Shown: piece by piece, positions 1 through 8,120 of the stretch
How positions within the stretch are numbered: position 1 is the first letter of the stretch
Layout of the letters: every line of letters begins with the position of its first letter
Source: JANQOH01 sp965200095
GTDB taxonomy: Bacteria > Pseudomonadota > Alphaproteobacteria > UBA7887
Reading direction: 5' to 3'
NCBI GenBank assembly: GCA_965200095.1
Contig: OZ241350.1
Span: forward strand, 930,001-994,000
Length of the DNA: 64,000 nt
Translations under genes and position numbers: made by a program
Notes under the pieces: generated by a model
Told to the model about the DNA's origin: nothing
The model's database searches: none
Seen by the model: the letters and a program-made list of their open reading frames with translations, nothing else

Positions 1-1
1 G

Positions 2-76
2 CGGCTTGGAAAAGCGCTTTCCCTGATTCGCGATCTCGGCCTGGACCCGGAGAACGCGCTTGAGCTTCCCGCCTGA
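2..76 (+). CDS. C-terminal end of a gene entering from the left, probably YwgA/SocA-like
   Basis: Only the last 24 codons lie in the window, read in frame 2 and ending in TGA at 74-76. The tail (KALSLIRDLGLD) resembles the end of the YwgA-like protein at 1113-1634 (RAQSLLRDLGLA), and both sit just upstream of an hsdS-like gene. I therefore infer that this is the partner gene of the first copy of a duplicated cassette. The match is short, so sequence to the left of the window is needed to confirm it. Confidence 0.45.
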   Translation, partial: RLGKALSLIRDLGLDPENALELPA

Positions 77-107
77 CGGCGCGACGCGGCGGCGAGCCGG
101 GAGTGCG

Positions 108-704
108 ATGAACGACGTGGGCGATCCGAAGGCCGACGGTGCGCGTATCGCGCGGATCGGCGATCTGTGCACGATGGATCGCCGGGCGGCTGGCGCGGAC
201 GAGGTGCCGGTCGCGCGCTTGCCCTTCGTGGGGCTGGAACACGTCGGCGCCGGCACCGGTATCCTGAATCTCGATGCGTGTTCGCGTGTGGGCAATCGAA
301 AGAGCACGGCTTTTCTTTTCGACGAGCGTCACGTCCTCTACGCCAAGCTCCGTCCTTATCTGAACAAGGTCGCGATCCCGGAATTCGCCGGTTGCTGCTC
401 GACCGAGCTTGTTCCGCTCTTGCCGAAAGAGGGCGTAGACAGGGATTTTCTCGCACATCTTCTGCGTCGCGGCGAAACCGTGAATTTCGTTATGTCGTCC
501 GTGACGGGCGCTCGAATGCCCCGTGCCGATATGAAGATGTTAATGTCCATGCAGGCGCCTTTCCCTCAACTCGACGAGCAGCGACGGATTGCCGATGTCT
601 TGAACCGCGTTGCTCGCGTTCAACGCATGCACCTGCAAGCGGCCGAGACCGCTTCGGCCCTGAGCTCCTCGCTCATGGCCCGCCTATTGGAGCAAAGCAG
701 ATGA
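108..704 (+). CDS. hsdS: Type I restriction HsdS-like specificity protein, half-length
   Basis: Putative DNA-recognition subunit of a type I restriction-modification enzyme, 198 aa from ATG 108 (SD-like gggag just upstream; an alternative TTG lies at 60). It holds one target-recognition domain (about residues 15-160) followed by the conserved HsdS helix DEQRRIADVLNRVARVQ (about 163-180). Full HsdS proteins have two of each and about 400 residues, so this is a half-subunit, a form known to work as a dimer in other systems. Its last residues (SLMARLLEQSR) closely match the end of the second HsdS at 1672-2790. It overlaps the next reading frame by ATGA. No methylase or restriction subunit is in the window. 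The family is clear, but activity is not. Confidence 0.8.
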   Translation: MNDVGDPKADGARIARIGDLCTMDRRAAGADEVPVARLPFVGLEHVGAGTGILNLDACSRVGNRKSTAFLFDERHVLYAKLRPYLNKVAIPEFAGCCSTELVPLLPKEGVDRDFLAHLLRRGETVNFVMSSVTGARMPRADMKMLMSMQAPFPQLDEQRRIADVLNRVARVQRMHLQAAETASALSSSLMARLLEQSR

Positions 705-1047
705 CTTTGGACGAATTCCGTCGGACCCTCGCCTACCCGGCGCCGCCAGCTAGCCTCTCCGGGCCGCTCGCAGCGCTGCGGCGAGCCGAGAACGACGAGT
801 GGGATGTCGCTCACGCCCTTGCGCATCCGTGCCGATCCCGGCCGGCGCGTGACTTCATGCACACTTGCGTCGTATCGAAGGCGAGCTCGCGAACGCCGCC
901 GGCTGGTATCGCCGCGCCGGAAAGCCCGTTTGCGACAGTTCACTCGACGAGGAGTGAGGGGAAATCGCCCGGACGCCGCTGTCCGACACGCTGTAGCATT
1001 ACCGCACGGCACGGCTTCGGAATCGACACAGAACGGATCGAAGGGGT
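701..1047 (+). pseudogene. Frameshifted duplicate of the small conserved gene at 2787-3083
   Basis: From ATG 701 the frame begins MTLDEFRRTLA and aligns base for base with the intact gene at 2787. It loses one base between about 823 and 850, after which the matching peptide continues in another frame. DNA similarity runs past the corresponding stop (cgctgtag near 994) and into a remnant of the last codons of the dadA-like gene (PFDPF on the minus strand near 1025-1045). This is a decayed copy produced by tandem duplication, and it is not expected to encode a functional protein. Confidence 0.8.
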
Positions 1048-1112
1048 GGAATGCTGGCGGCCTGCGACCGGAGCAACCGATAAATTTCAAGTTCTGACGG
1101 AAGAGGCCAAAG

Positions 1113-1634
1113 ATGAAAGCCGATAACATCGTGGTCGCGATGATCGCGTTATGGGGAGGCGAACTGGTGGAGCGGATTCGACTGCAGAAAGGAGCCTATC
1201 TGTTGCATCGCTGCGGGGCTAATTTCGGTCTGCCTTTCGTCTATTACGATTATGGTCCGTACTCGTTCGGTCTTGCGGCGGGATGTGCTGACGCGATCGA
1301 GGACGGCCGAATCGAGATCGAGAGGAGGCCCGGTCGTCACGGTATCCGCTACACGATCTTCAGGACCTCCGAGGAAGCGAATGGCATTGGCGCGCTCTCC
1401 CGTCGGGAAGCGCTTGGCTTCGTCGAGAAAATGAAGCCGTGCACCGACTTGGCGCTGGAACTCGCGGCGACTATCGCCTTTTTGCGTGACGAAGGCGGAT
1501 ACGGCGAGAAGGCCGTTGCGGAGACGAAGGTCCGCAAATCCCTCAAGGCGACCGACGAGCGCATGGGGCGGGCACAGTCGCTGTTGCGCGACCTCGGTCT
1601 GGCGGGGCGGGAGCCCGGTCTGCGCTCGCGTTGA
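1113..1634 (+). CDS. YwgA/SocA (Panacea)-like protein next to hsdS
   Basis: 173 aa, with AAAG before ATG 1113 and GAGG further upstream. The N-terminal half shows the pattern of YwgA and of the DUF4065/SocA/Panacea group: ERIRLQKGAYLLHRCG at about 20-35, then YYDYGPYS at about 45-52. Panacea proteins serve as general antitoxins beside varied toxins, and YwgA itself has no settled role. Here the gene directly precedes hsdS, and a fragment at the window start holds the same position before the first hsdS, so the two genes appear to travel as a unit. A link to restriction control or immunity is inference. The assignment rests on motif pattern alone. Confidence 0.6.
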   Translation: MKADNIVVAMIALWGGELVERIRLQKGAYLLHRCGANFGLPFVYYDYGPYSFGLAAGCADAIEDGRIEIERRPGRHGIRYTIFRTSEEANGIGALSRREALGFVEKMKPCTDLALELAATIAFLRDEGGYGEKAVAETKVRKSLKATDERMGRAQSLLRDLGLAGREPGLRSR

Positions 1635-1671
1635 TCGTCGCGCGGAAGCCGCCGATTCATCCGGCGCCGGA

Positions 1672-2790
1672 ATGACTCCCCACCCGGTTTTTCGGCTTGG
1701 CGACATCGCCGACGTGGCGGCGGGGGATCCGGCGCCGCAGGACGCCGATGCGTTTGCGCCGGACGGCCCCTTGTTCGTGCGCATGCAGGATGTCGGCCGC
1801 AACCATGTGAACCCCGCGCTCCGCGCGTCTGCGGATCGCCTCGACCCGGCCTGGCTGCGGCGGAACCGGCTTCGGCTCTTCCCGCGTGACAGTGTCCTCG
1901 TTCCGAAGAGCGGCGCCTCGGTGAACCTGAACCATCGCGCCAAACTCGCCACCGATGCCTACGTTGTCAGCCATCTGGCGGTCGTCGTTGCAGATCGGAC
2001 CAGGATCGACCCGGATTACCTGTTCTGGTGGTCGGTTCGCTACGATCCTCGGGAACAGGTGCAGGTGACGAGCCTGCCATCTCTCAAACTTTCGACACTG
2101 AAAGAGGCGAGAATTCCCGTTCCTACGCTCCGCGAGCAGCGCCGGATTGCCGGTATCTTGAATCGCAGTGCTCGCGTCGAGTGTTTGACTGCCGAGGCGG
2201 CGAAACTCGCCCATAAACTTGCGCCTATGCTCTTCATCGAAATGTTTGGCGACCCGGCGGAAAATCCTCTGGGGTGGCCGGTGCGCTCATTTTCGGATAT
2301 TGTCAAGGATAACACAAAGAAGGCGGAGAAGATTCAGAAAAAAGATTATCGAGAACGTGGGAGAGTACAGATAATCGACCAGGGAAAAATCAAGGTGGCC
2401 GGATGGACGAACGGGACGAAAGGCATGTATAGCGGATCGTTGCCGGCGGTCGTTTTCGGGGATCACACAAGACGTTTCAAGCTGGTACGAGAACCCTTTT
2501 TTCTCGGCGCCGATGGGGCGAAGTTACTGGTTCCCAAAGCGAATGACGTCGACCCCGTATTTCTGTATGGGCAATTTTTGTGTTTGAAGATGAAAGATGC
2601 AGGATACAGCCGCCATTTCAAATTCCTGAAAGCGATGAATCTCGTGGCGCCTCCTGTGGATAAACAGAAGCGATTCCGCGAATTGCTGGATAAGGTGGAG
2701 CGCGTCGAAGGCGATGTGGAGAAAGCCGGTGAAATTGCGTTGAATCTGCGCACGTCGCTCATGGCCCATTTATTGGAGCAAAACCGATGA
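1672..2790 (+). CDS. hsdS: Type I restriction HsdS-like specificity subunit, two-domain
   Basis: 372 aa from ATG 1672, chosen because upstream residues are Arg-rich out-of-frame-like sequence and the HsdS pattern starts at HPVFRLGDIADVAAG. The first target-recognition domain (about 5-145) is followed by the conserved helix REQRRIAGILNRSARVE (about 147-163). The second domain (about 195-320) opens after the HsdS landmark EMFGDPAENPLGW and ends in a helix DKQKRFRELLDKVERVE. The middle (about 2290-2660) is visibly more AT-rich than its neighbours, as expected for an exchanged recognition domain. The stop overlaps the next gene's ATG (ATGA). No hsdM or hsdR is visible. Confidence 0.85.
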   Translation: MTPHPVFRLGDIADVAAGDPAPQDADAFAPDGPLFVRMQDVGRNHVNPALRASADRLDPAWLRRNRLRLFPRDSVLVPKSGASVNLNHRAKLATDAYVVSHLAVVVADRTRIDPDYLFWWSVRYDPREQVQVTSLPSLKLSTLKEARIPVPTLREQRRIAGILNRSARVECLTAEAAKLAHKLAPMLFIEMFGDPAENPLGWPVRSFSDIVKDNTKKAEKIQKKDYRERGRVQIIDQGKIKVAGWTNGTKGMYSGSLPAVVFGDHTRRFKLVREPFFLGADGAKLLVPKANDVDPVFLYGQFLCLKMKDAGYSRHFKFLKAMNLVAPPVDKQKRFRELLDKVERVEGDVEKAGEIALNLRTSLMAHLLEQNR

Positions 2791-3083
2791 CACTGGACGA
2801 ATTCCGCCGGACTCTTGCCGACCCGGCGCCGCCGGCCGGCCTCTCCGGGCCGCTTGCGGCGCTGTGGCGGGCCGCGAACGACGAGTGGGACGCCGCTCAC
2901 GCCCTCGCGCAGTCGGCGCCGGACCCGGCCGGCGCGTGGGTGCATGCGCACCTGCACCGTATCGAAGGCGATCTCGCGAACGCCGCCGGCTGGTACCGCC
3001 GCGCCGGAAAGCCGGTCTGCGACGGGCCGCTCGACGGGGAGTGGGAGGAGATCGCCCGGGCGCTGCTGTCCGACGCGCCGTAG
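2787..3083 (+). CDS. Small conserved hypothetical protein (MTLDEF family)
   Basis: 98 aa beginning MTLDEFRRTLA, with the family's conserved tail around WVHAHLHRIEGDLANA and GWYRRAGKPV (about 51-78). Proteins of this type are common single genes in Alpha- and Betaproteobacteria and have no assigned function; the second half looks like a TPR-type helical pair. The start is fixed by the ATGA overlap with hsdS. A decayed copy lies at 701-1047 behind the other hsdS. It is probably a resident chromosomal gene that was carried along in the duplication. Confidence 0.75.
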   Translation: MTLDEFRRTLADPAPPAGLSGPLAALWRAANDEWDAAHALAQSAPDPAGAWVHAHLHRIEGDLANAAGWYRRAGKPVCDGPLDGEWEEIARALLSDAP

Positions 3084-3103
3084 CGCCGCCGCCCGGCGCG
3101 GCT

Positions 3104-4351
3104 TCAGAAACGGTCGGCGCGGAACGGGTCGAGGGGAACGGAAAGCTCGCGGCCCGCGACCTGTTCGGCGACCAGCCGCGCGGTGGCGGCGCTCAGGGTC
3201 AGGCCGAGATGGCCGTGGCCGAAAGCGAAGGTGACGCCCGGATAAAGCGGCGACGGGCCGATGACGGGCTTCGAGTCGGGCAGGGCCGGGCGATGGCCCA
3301 TCCATTCGCGCCGCACGGCGCCGTCGAGGCCCGGCAGACTGCCGCGCGCGTGAGCGAGGACCCGCCGCACCCGGCGGTAATCGGGCGGCAGGGCGAGGCC
3401 CCCGAACTCCACCCCCGCCGTCACCCGCAACCCGTCGCGCATGGGGCACAGCGTATAGTCCCAGTCGCCGATCACCACCGGGCGCGCGAGCCCCGGCCCA
3501 TCGGGCGGGTCGACGCTGATGTGGTAGCCGCGCTTGGCCTCCAGCGGAACCCGCGCGCCGAGGGCGCGGGCGAGCGGCTTCGACCACGCCCCGGCGGCGA
3601 GCACTACATGGTCGGCCTCGACGCGACCGCCGTCGGTCGATACGGCGCGCGGGCCGGATTCGGTCATGTCGAACCCCGTCGCCCGCGCCTCCAGGCGTTC
3701 GCCGCCGAGCGCCTCGTATGCGCGGAAATAGGCCCGCGACAGCGCGACGGGCTCGGTGACGAAGCCGCCGTCGGGGAACAGCAGCCCGACCTCGAACTCG
3801 CGCGACAAGGCCGGCTCGAGCTCGCGCAAACGGTCGCGCTCCAGCACTTCGGCGCGGACGCCGTGCGTCTTCAGGACCTCGCGTTGCAGGGCCATCGCGG
3901 CGAAGCGCTTGCGGTCGCGGAAGGCGTGGATGTAGCCGTCGGCGCGCAACAGCCCGGCGTCGATCTTGTGTTCGGCGATCAGGCTTTCGTGTTCCGCCCG
4001 GGCGCGCGCGACCAGCGGCGCCATGTCGGCGGCGATGCGGCGGTAGGACGCGAGGCGCCCGGCGGCGAGGAAGCGGACCAGCCACGGCGCCGCCCGCGGC
4101 AGATGCCGCCAGCGCAGGATCAACGGGCTCATGGGGTCGAACAGCATCGCCGGAACCCGCCGCCAGAGACCGGGCCAGCTGTAGGGCGCGACCGACCCGT
4201 TGGAGACGATCCCCGCGTTCCCGAACGATGTGGCGGTCCCCGGCGCGCGGGGGTCGATCAGGACGGTTTCGTGGCCTTCGGCGCGCAGCCGCAGCGCGCA
4301 GCAGACGCCGACGATCCCCGCCCCGACTATCGCGATCCGTTTCGCCGGCAT
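3104..4351 (-). CDS. DadA-like FAD-dependent amino-acid dehydrogenase
   Basis: 415 aa. It starts MPAKRIAIVGAGIVGVCCAL, a Rossmann FAD-binding GxGxxG motif at the very N terminus, followed by the acidic end of strand 2 (VLID). The C-terminal half carries WSKPLARALG and GHGHLGLTLS, typical of DadA-type D-amino-acid dehydrogenases of the DAO family, which oxidise D-amino acids and pass electrons to the respiratory chain. Length fits the family (about 415-430). The ATG at 4351 sits 11 bases after the Cfa stop, suggesting co-transcription. Exact substrate cannot be read; sarcosine or hydroxyproline oxidases are alternatives. Its last codons are duplicated near 1025-1045. Confidence 0.8.
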   Translation of the reverse strand: MPAKRIAIVGAGIVGVCCALRLRAEGHETVLIDPRAPGTATSFGNAGIVSNGSVAPYSWPGLWRRVPAMLFDPMSPLILRWRHLPRAAPWLVRFLAAGRLASYRRIAADMAPLVARARAEHESLIAEHKIDAGLLRADGYIHAFRDRKRFAAMALQREVLKTHGVRAEVLERDRLRELEPALSREFEVGLLFPDGGFVTEPVALSRAYFRAYEALGGERLEARATGFDMTESGPRAVSTDGGRVEADHVVLAAGAWSKPLARALGARVPLEAKRGYHISVDPPDGPGLARPVVIGDWDYTLCPMRDGLRVTAGVEFGGLALPPDYRRVRRVLAHARGSLPGLDGAVRREWMGHRPALPDSKPVIGPSPLYPGVTFAFGHGHLGLTLSAATARLVAEQVAGRELSVPLDPFRADRF

Positions 4352-4362
4352 CGCCGTCTCCC

Positions 4363-5607
4363 TCAATCCGTCCCGGCGCCGCGTTCGGCGCGCGCGATAT
4401 AGTCGCGGGTCAGCGGCGCCGCGTCCTGCCGGCGCGCGAGCTGAATCTGGAACACCACCATGCCCATATGCCGGAACGAGACTTCCGATCCGGCGAGGTA
4501 GAACTCCCACATGCGGCAGAAGCGTTCGTCGTAAAGCGCCGCCGCCTTGTCGCGGTTCGCCAGGAACCGCTCGCGCCAGGCGCGCAGGGTCCGGGCGTAG
4601 TGCAGGCGCAGCACTTCGATGTCGCACACGACGAGGCCGCTCGCCTCGATGGCCGGCAGAATTTCCGACAGGGCGGGGATGTAGCCGCCGGGGAAGATGT
4701 ATTTGCGGATGAACGGGTCCGTCGCGCCGGGGCCGCCGGACCGGCCGATGGTGTGCAGCAGCGCGACCCCGTCCGGCTTGAGCAGCGCGCGCAGTTTGGC
4801 GAAATACTCGCGATAGTGCCCGACGCCGACATGTTCGAACATGCCGACCGAAACCAGACGGTCGTAGCGGTCCTCGACCTTGCGGTAGTCCATCAGGCTG
4901 AAGCGCGCCCTGTCGGCGACCCCGGCGCTGCGCGCGCGTTCGTTCGACAGGCGGTGCTGGCGTTCCGACAGGGTGACTCCGTGTACCGTCGCGCCCCAGT
5001 CCCGGGCGAGATGGACCCCGAGCCCGCCCCATCCCGAACCGACGTCGATCGCGCTCATGCCCGGTTCGAGAACGAGCTTGGCGGCGATGTGGCGCATCTT
5101 GGCGCGTTGTGCGGCGTCCAGACCGACATCGGGGCCGGTAAAGTAGGCGCACGAATACTGCTTGTCGGGGTCCAGGAACAGGTCGTAGAAGGCGTCCGTC
5201 AGGTCGTAATGGTGCGCGATGTTGCGGCGCGCGCGCCCGACGGGGTTATGCTGGCGCACGGCCCGCGTGACCCGCTGGAGCCGCTGTTGCGCGCGCATCC
5301 AGAACGGATAGTCCCCCGTCTCCAGATTCTCGGCGAGGAGGGACAACAATTCGTAAAGCCCGCCTTCGCCCTCGACCGTCAGCCCGCCGTCCATCCACGC
5401 TTCGGCCAGCCCGAGGCTCCCGGTAAGCCCGATCCACAGGGCGGTTCCGCGCCCGTGCAGGCGCACCGCCAGCGCCGGTCCGCCGCCGTCGCCGTATTCG
5501 CGGCTTGCGCCGCGGCGATCGATAACCCTCAGGCGCCCGCGCCGGACCGCGCGGGCGAGCACGTAGTCAAGCAACACCGCCGTCTCTCCGACCGACCGGA
5601 GGGGCAA
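4363..5607 (-). CDS. cfa: Cyclopropane-fatty-acyl-phospholipid synthase
   Basis: 414 aa. It transfers a methylene group from S-adenosylmethionine to unsaturated acyl chains of membrane phospholipids. The SAM-binding loop is AIDVGSGWGGLG at about 186-197, preceded by HHYDLTDAFYDLFLD with the bicarbonate/lipid-site residues of the Mycolic_acid_cyclopropane_synthase family, and followed by FEHVGVGHY and a conserved PGGYIP. The N-terminal 110 residues form the usual lipid-binding domain. Length is close to the 380-420 typical of the family. It is followed by the DadA-like gene 11 bases downstream. Confidence 0.92.
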   Translation of the reverse strand: MPLRSVGETAVLLDYVLARAVRRGRLRVIDRRGASREYGDGGGPALAVRLHGRGTALWIGLTGSLGLAEAWMDGGLTVEGEGGLYELLSLLAENLETGDYPFWMRAQQRLQRVTRAVRQHNPVGRARRNIAHHYDLTDAFYDLFLDPDKQYSCAYFTGPDVGLDAAQRAKMRHIAAKLVLEPGMSAIDVGSGWGGLGVHLARDWGATVHGVTLSERQHRLSNERARSAGVADRARFSLMDYRKVEDRYDRLVSVGMFEHVGVGHYREYFAKLRALLKPDGVALLHTIGRSGGPGATDPFIRKYIFPGGYIPALSEILPAIEASGLVVCDIEVLRLHYARTLRAWRERFLANRDKAAALYDERFCRMWEFYLAGSEVSFRHMGMVVFQIQLARRQDAAPLTRDYIARAERGAGTD

Positions 5608-5672
5608 GCATAGCGCGGGCGGAACCCGGCGGGGAAGGGTTGCGGGTCCCGGTAGCGCGAAGCCCCGCGGGT

Positions 5673-6254
5673 CTACGGCTGGGCGGGAGCGGCGTCCGGG
5701 GCGGCGTCCGGCGCCGGGTCGTCGAAGAGCGCCGCCGCCTCGTCCGCGTCTTCGTCGTCGAGGTCGCGCGCGGCGATGTCGATCCCGGCGGCCTGGAGGC
5801 GCGCCTCCTCGTCGGAGCGCGCGACATTGACCTTTACCGTGACCGCGACTTCCGGGTGCAGGACGATGCGCGCCGGATACAGGCCGAGGGCCTTGATCGG
5901 GCGGTCGAGAGCCACCTGGCGGCGGGCGACGGTGTATCCGGCGGCGGTAACCGCGTCGGCGATGTCGCGCGCGTTCACCGAGCCGTAAAGTTGACCGGCG
6001 TCGCCGGCCTGGCGGACCACGGCGACCGACAGGCCTTCCATGCGCCCGGCGATGTCCTCGGCCTCGGCGCGGCGTTCGAGATTCGCCGCCTCGAGCTGGG
6101 CGCGTTCGCGCTCGAAGCGCTCGCGGTTGGCGCGCGTCGCGCGCAGCGCCTTGCCCGCGGGCAGAAGGTGGTTGCGCGCGTAACCGTCCTTCACGCGCGC
6201 CAGGTCGCCCATCTGGCCGAGTTTCTCGATGCGTTCGAGGAGAATGATCTCCAT
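5673..6254 (-). CDS. rplI: 50S ribosomal protein L9
   Basis: 193 aa. The start MEIILLERIEKLGQMGDL and the Gly-rich KDGYARNHLLPAGKA segment are the L9 N-terminal rRNA-binding domain, followed by a long central helix (about 40-75) and the C-terminal domain. The last 40 residues are an acidic Ala/Pro/Asp tail, common in alphaproteobacterial L9. It is the third gene of rpsF-rpsR-rplI, 29 bases after rpsR. Confidence 0.97.
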   Translation of the reverse strand: MEIILLERIEKLGQMGDLARVKDGYARNHLLPAGKALRATRANRERFERERAQLEAANLERRAEAEDIAGRMEGLSVAVVRQAGDAGQLYGSVNARDIADAVTAAGYTVARRQVALDRPIKALGLYPARIVLHPEVAVTVKVNVARSDEEARLQAAGIDIAARDLDDEDADEAAALFDDPAPDAAPDAAPAQP

Positions 6255-6283
6255 GCCGCGGCCTCCCGTCCGGCGTCGCGCGC

Positions 6284-6544
6284 TCAGCGCACGGTGTAGG
6301 GCATGAGCGCCAGGAAGCGGGCGCGCTTGATGGCTTGCGCCAGCCGCCGCTGCTTCGGCGCCGAAACCGCGGTGATGCGGGTCGGCACGATCTTGCCGCG
6401 TTCGGACACGAAGCGTTGCAGCGTTTTCACGTCCTTGTAGTCGATCTTCGGCGCGCCGGCGCCGGAGAACGGGCAGGTCTTGCGGCGTCGGAAGAAGGGC
6501 CGGCGCGGCAGGGCCGGGCGCGAGTGGGGTCTTCGGTCGCTCAT
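6284..6544 (-). CDS. rpsR: 30S ribosomal protein S18
   Basis: 86 aa, start MSDRRPH, chosen because it overlaps the rpsF stop by ATGA and gives the family's length. The S18 core is visible: KTCPFSGAGAPKIDYKD, then LQRFVSERGKIVPTRITAVSAPKQ and a basic C-terminal helix AIKRARFLALMPY. S18 binds the platform of the small subunit together with S6, whose gene is directly upstream and overlapping. Confidence 0.97.
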   Translation of the reverse strand: MSDRRPHSRPALPRRPFFRRRKTCPFSGAGAPKIDYKDVKTLQRFVSERGKIVPTRITAVSAPKQRRLAQAIKRARFLALMPYTVR

Positions 6545-7086
6545 GTCTGCGCGGTGTCCTGTTTGTCCTGTCGTTCGGGTTGCGCCTCCGGCGCCGGTTT
6601 CTCCGGCGCGTCGACGGCGGGCTGCGGCTCGGTTCCGGCAGGCGCGTCGTCGGCCGGAGCGGCGGCGGCAGCAGCGGCGGCCGCTGCGGCGGCGCGGCTC
6701 TCTTCCTCGCGGCGTCTTGCGGCGCGGGCGCGGCGTTCGTCGCGGCGCCGGTCCTCGCGCGCCGCCCGGGTCTGCATCATGATCGACGGTCCTTCCGGCA
6801 ATTCGTCGACCCGCATGGATATGTAGCGCAGCACGTCCTCGCTGATGCGCATGGTCCGCTCCATCTCCTGCAGCGCCGCCGCCGGCGCGTCGATATGGAG
6901 CATCGTGTAGTGGCCCTTGCGGTTCTTCTTGATGCGGTAGGCCATGTTTTTCAGGCCCCAGTACTCGCGCCGGGCGACCTCGCCGCCCTGTTCGGCGAGC
7001 ACCGACGCGAAGCGCTCCGCAAGCGCCTCGACCTCCTGCGCCGGGATGTCCTGACGCGCGATGAACACGCTCTCGTAGAGCGGCAT
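6541..7086 (-). CDS. rpsF: 30S ribosomal protein S6 with a long Ala-rich tail
   Basis: 181 aa. Residues 1-100 are ordinary S6 (MPLYESVFIARQD at the start, then WGLKNMAYRIKKNRKGHY). The remaining 80 residues are an extension: Arg/Glu-rich (about 105-130), a run of 12 alanines (about 133-144), then an Ala/Pro/Glu tail. The alanine codons are mixed GCG/GCC/GCA, so it is not a pure DNA repeat. Extended S6 tails occur in alphaproteobacteria. First gene of the rpsF-rpsR-rplI operon, divergent from etfB. Confidence 0.96.
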   Translation of the reverse strand: MPLYESVFIARQDIPAQEVEALAERFASVLAEQGGEVARREYWGLKNMAYRIKKNRKGHYTMLHIDAPAAALQEMERTMRISEDVLRYISMRVDELPEGPSIMMQTRAAREDRRRDERRARAARRREEESRAAAAAAAAAAAAPADDAPAGTEPQPAVDAPEKPAPEAQPERQDKQDTAQT

Positions 7087-7266
7087 GAACGACTCCCTTG
7101 CGTTTCGGGCGCGCTTCGGCCGCGTTTCGACCGGAGGCCGCCCGGCCCCGCGGGCAAACGAGCCGCCGCCCGACGGGGCGACGCCGGAAAGGCCGGCGCA
7201 CTATACCCGGCCGCGGCGCGCGCGCAAGCGGCCCGTGGCGCTCCGGTCGCGCTCGCGGACAAGGCG

Positions 7267-7295
7267 TTGACTCGCGGCCGCGCGGGAGCTAGCGT
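7267..7295 (+). promoter_or_regulatory. Candidate promoter for etfB
   Basis: TTGACT (7267-7272), a 17-base spacer and TAGCGT (7290-7295) lie about 65 bases upstream of the etfB start, in the 272-base divergent region between rpsF and etfB. The -35 is good and the -10 weak. No comparably clear promoter was spotted for rpsF. Confidence 0.35.
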
Positions 7296-7358
7296 GCGCC
7301 CCGCGCTGCGCGCCCCGACCCCGTAACCGCCCCTCCCCGACAGACGGAACCGGACTCG

Positions 7359-8120
7359 ATGCCCGACCCGCTGAAAGTGCTCGTCGCGGTCAAACGCGTC
7401 GTCGACTACAACGTCAAGGTCAGGGTGAAGAGCGACAACAGCGGCGTCGAGACGGCGAACGTCAAGATGTCGATGAACCCGTTCGACGAGATCGCGGTCG
7501 AGGAGGCCGTGCGTCTGAAGGAGAGCGGGGCGGCGGGCGAGATCGTCGCCGTGTCGATGGGGCCGGAGCAATGTCGGGAGACGCTGCGCACCGCCTTCGC
7601 GATGGGCGCCGACCGCGGCATTCTGGTGCGCCATGACGGCGTCCTCGAGCCGCTCGCCGTCGCCCGCATCCTCAAGGCCATCGCGGAAACGGAACGGCCC
7701 GACCTCGCGATCCTCGGCAAGCAGGCGATCGACGACGACTCCAATCAGACCGGGCAGATGCTGGCGGCGCTGCTGGGGTGGCCGCAAGGCGCGTTCGCAT
7801 CGAAACTCGCGCCCGGCGAAGGCGTCGCCGAAGTGACGCGCGAGGTCGACGGCGGGCTGGAAACGGTGGCGCTGACCCTGCCGGCGGTGGTCACTACCGA
7901 CCTGCGCCTGAACGAACCGCGCTACGCCTCGCTGCCCAACATCATGCGCGCCAAGAAAAAACCCGTCGACGTCAAGACTCCGGAGGATTACGGGGTGGAC
8001 CCGACGCCGCGCCTCGAGGTCCTCAGGGTGTCGGAGCCGCCGAAGCGCGAAGCGGGAACGAAGGTCGAAAGCGTGGCGGAACTGGTGGCGAAGCTGAGCG
8101 AGGAGGCGGGGGTCGTCTGA
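7359..8120 (+). CDS. etfB: Electron transfer flavoprotein, beta subunit
   Basis: 253 aa. EtfB binds AMP and pairs with EtfA, which carries FAD, to move electrons from acyl-CoA dehydrogenases to the quinone pool. Recognisable are KVLVAVKRVVDYNVK at the start, MNPFDEIAVEEAVRLKE (about 41-57), the AMP-site segment GKQAIDDDSNQTGQMLA (about 125-141), and the signature VVTTDLRLNEPRYASLPNIMRAKKK (about 180-203). The stop overlaps the ATG of etfA. Confidence 0.97.
   Translation: MPDPLKVLVAVKRVVDYNVKVRVKSDNSGVETANVKMSMNPFDEIAVEEAVRLKESGAAGEIVAVSMGPEQCRETLRTAFAMGADRGILVRHDGVLEPLAVARILKAIAETERPDLAILGKQAIDDDSNQTGQMLAALLGWPQGAFASKLAPGEGVAEVTREVDGGLETVALTLPAVVTTDLRLNEPRYASLPNIMRAKKKPVDVKTPEDYGVDPTPRLEVLRVSEPPKREAGTKVESVAELVAKLSEEAGVV

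Larger units (their letters stand above)
2..3140. repeat. Tandem duplication of a YwgA-like / hsdS / small-gene cassette
   Basis: Copy A (2-1047) and copy B (1113-3140) have the same order: YwgA-like tail, HsdS-like gene ending SLMA-LLEQ, MTLDEF gene, and the 3' end of the dadA-like gene. Nucleotide identity is obvious from about 670-1047 against 2756-3131. The recognition domains differ between the copies. Confidence 0.7.

Noticed and set aside
804..1097. A 97-aa frame inside the first cassette
   Set aside because: It is the shifted continuation of the decayed MTLDEF copy, not a separate gene.
1..3140. Invertible, phase-variable hsdS locus
   Set aside because: The two hsdS genes are in the same direction, no inverted repeats flank them and no recombinase gene is in the window. 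Direct-repeat recombination is possible but not shown.
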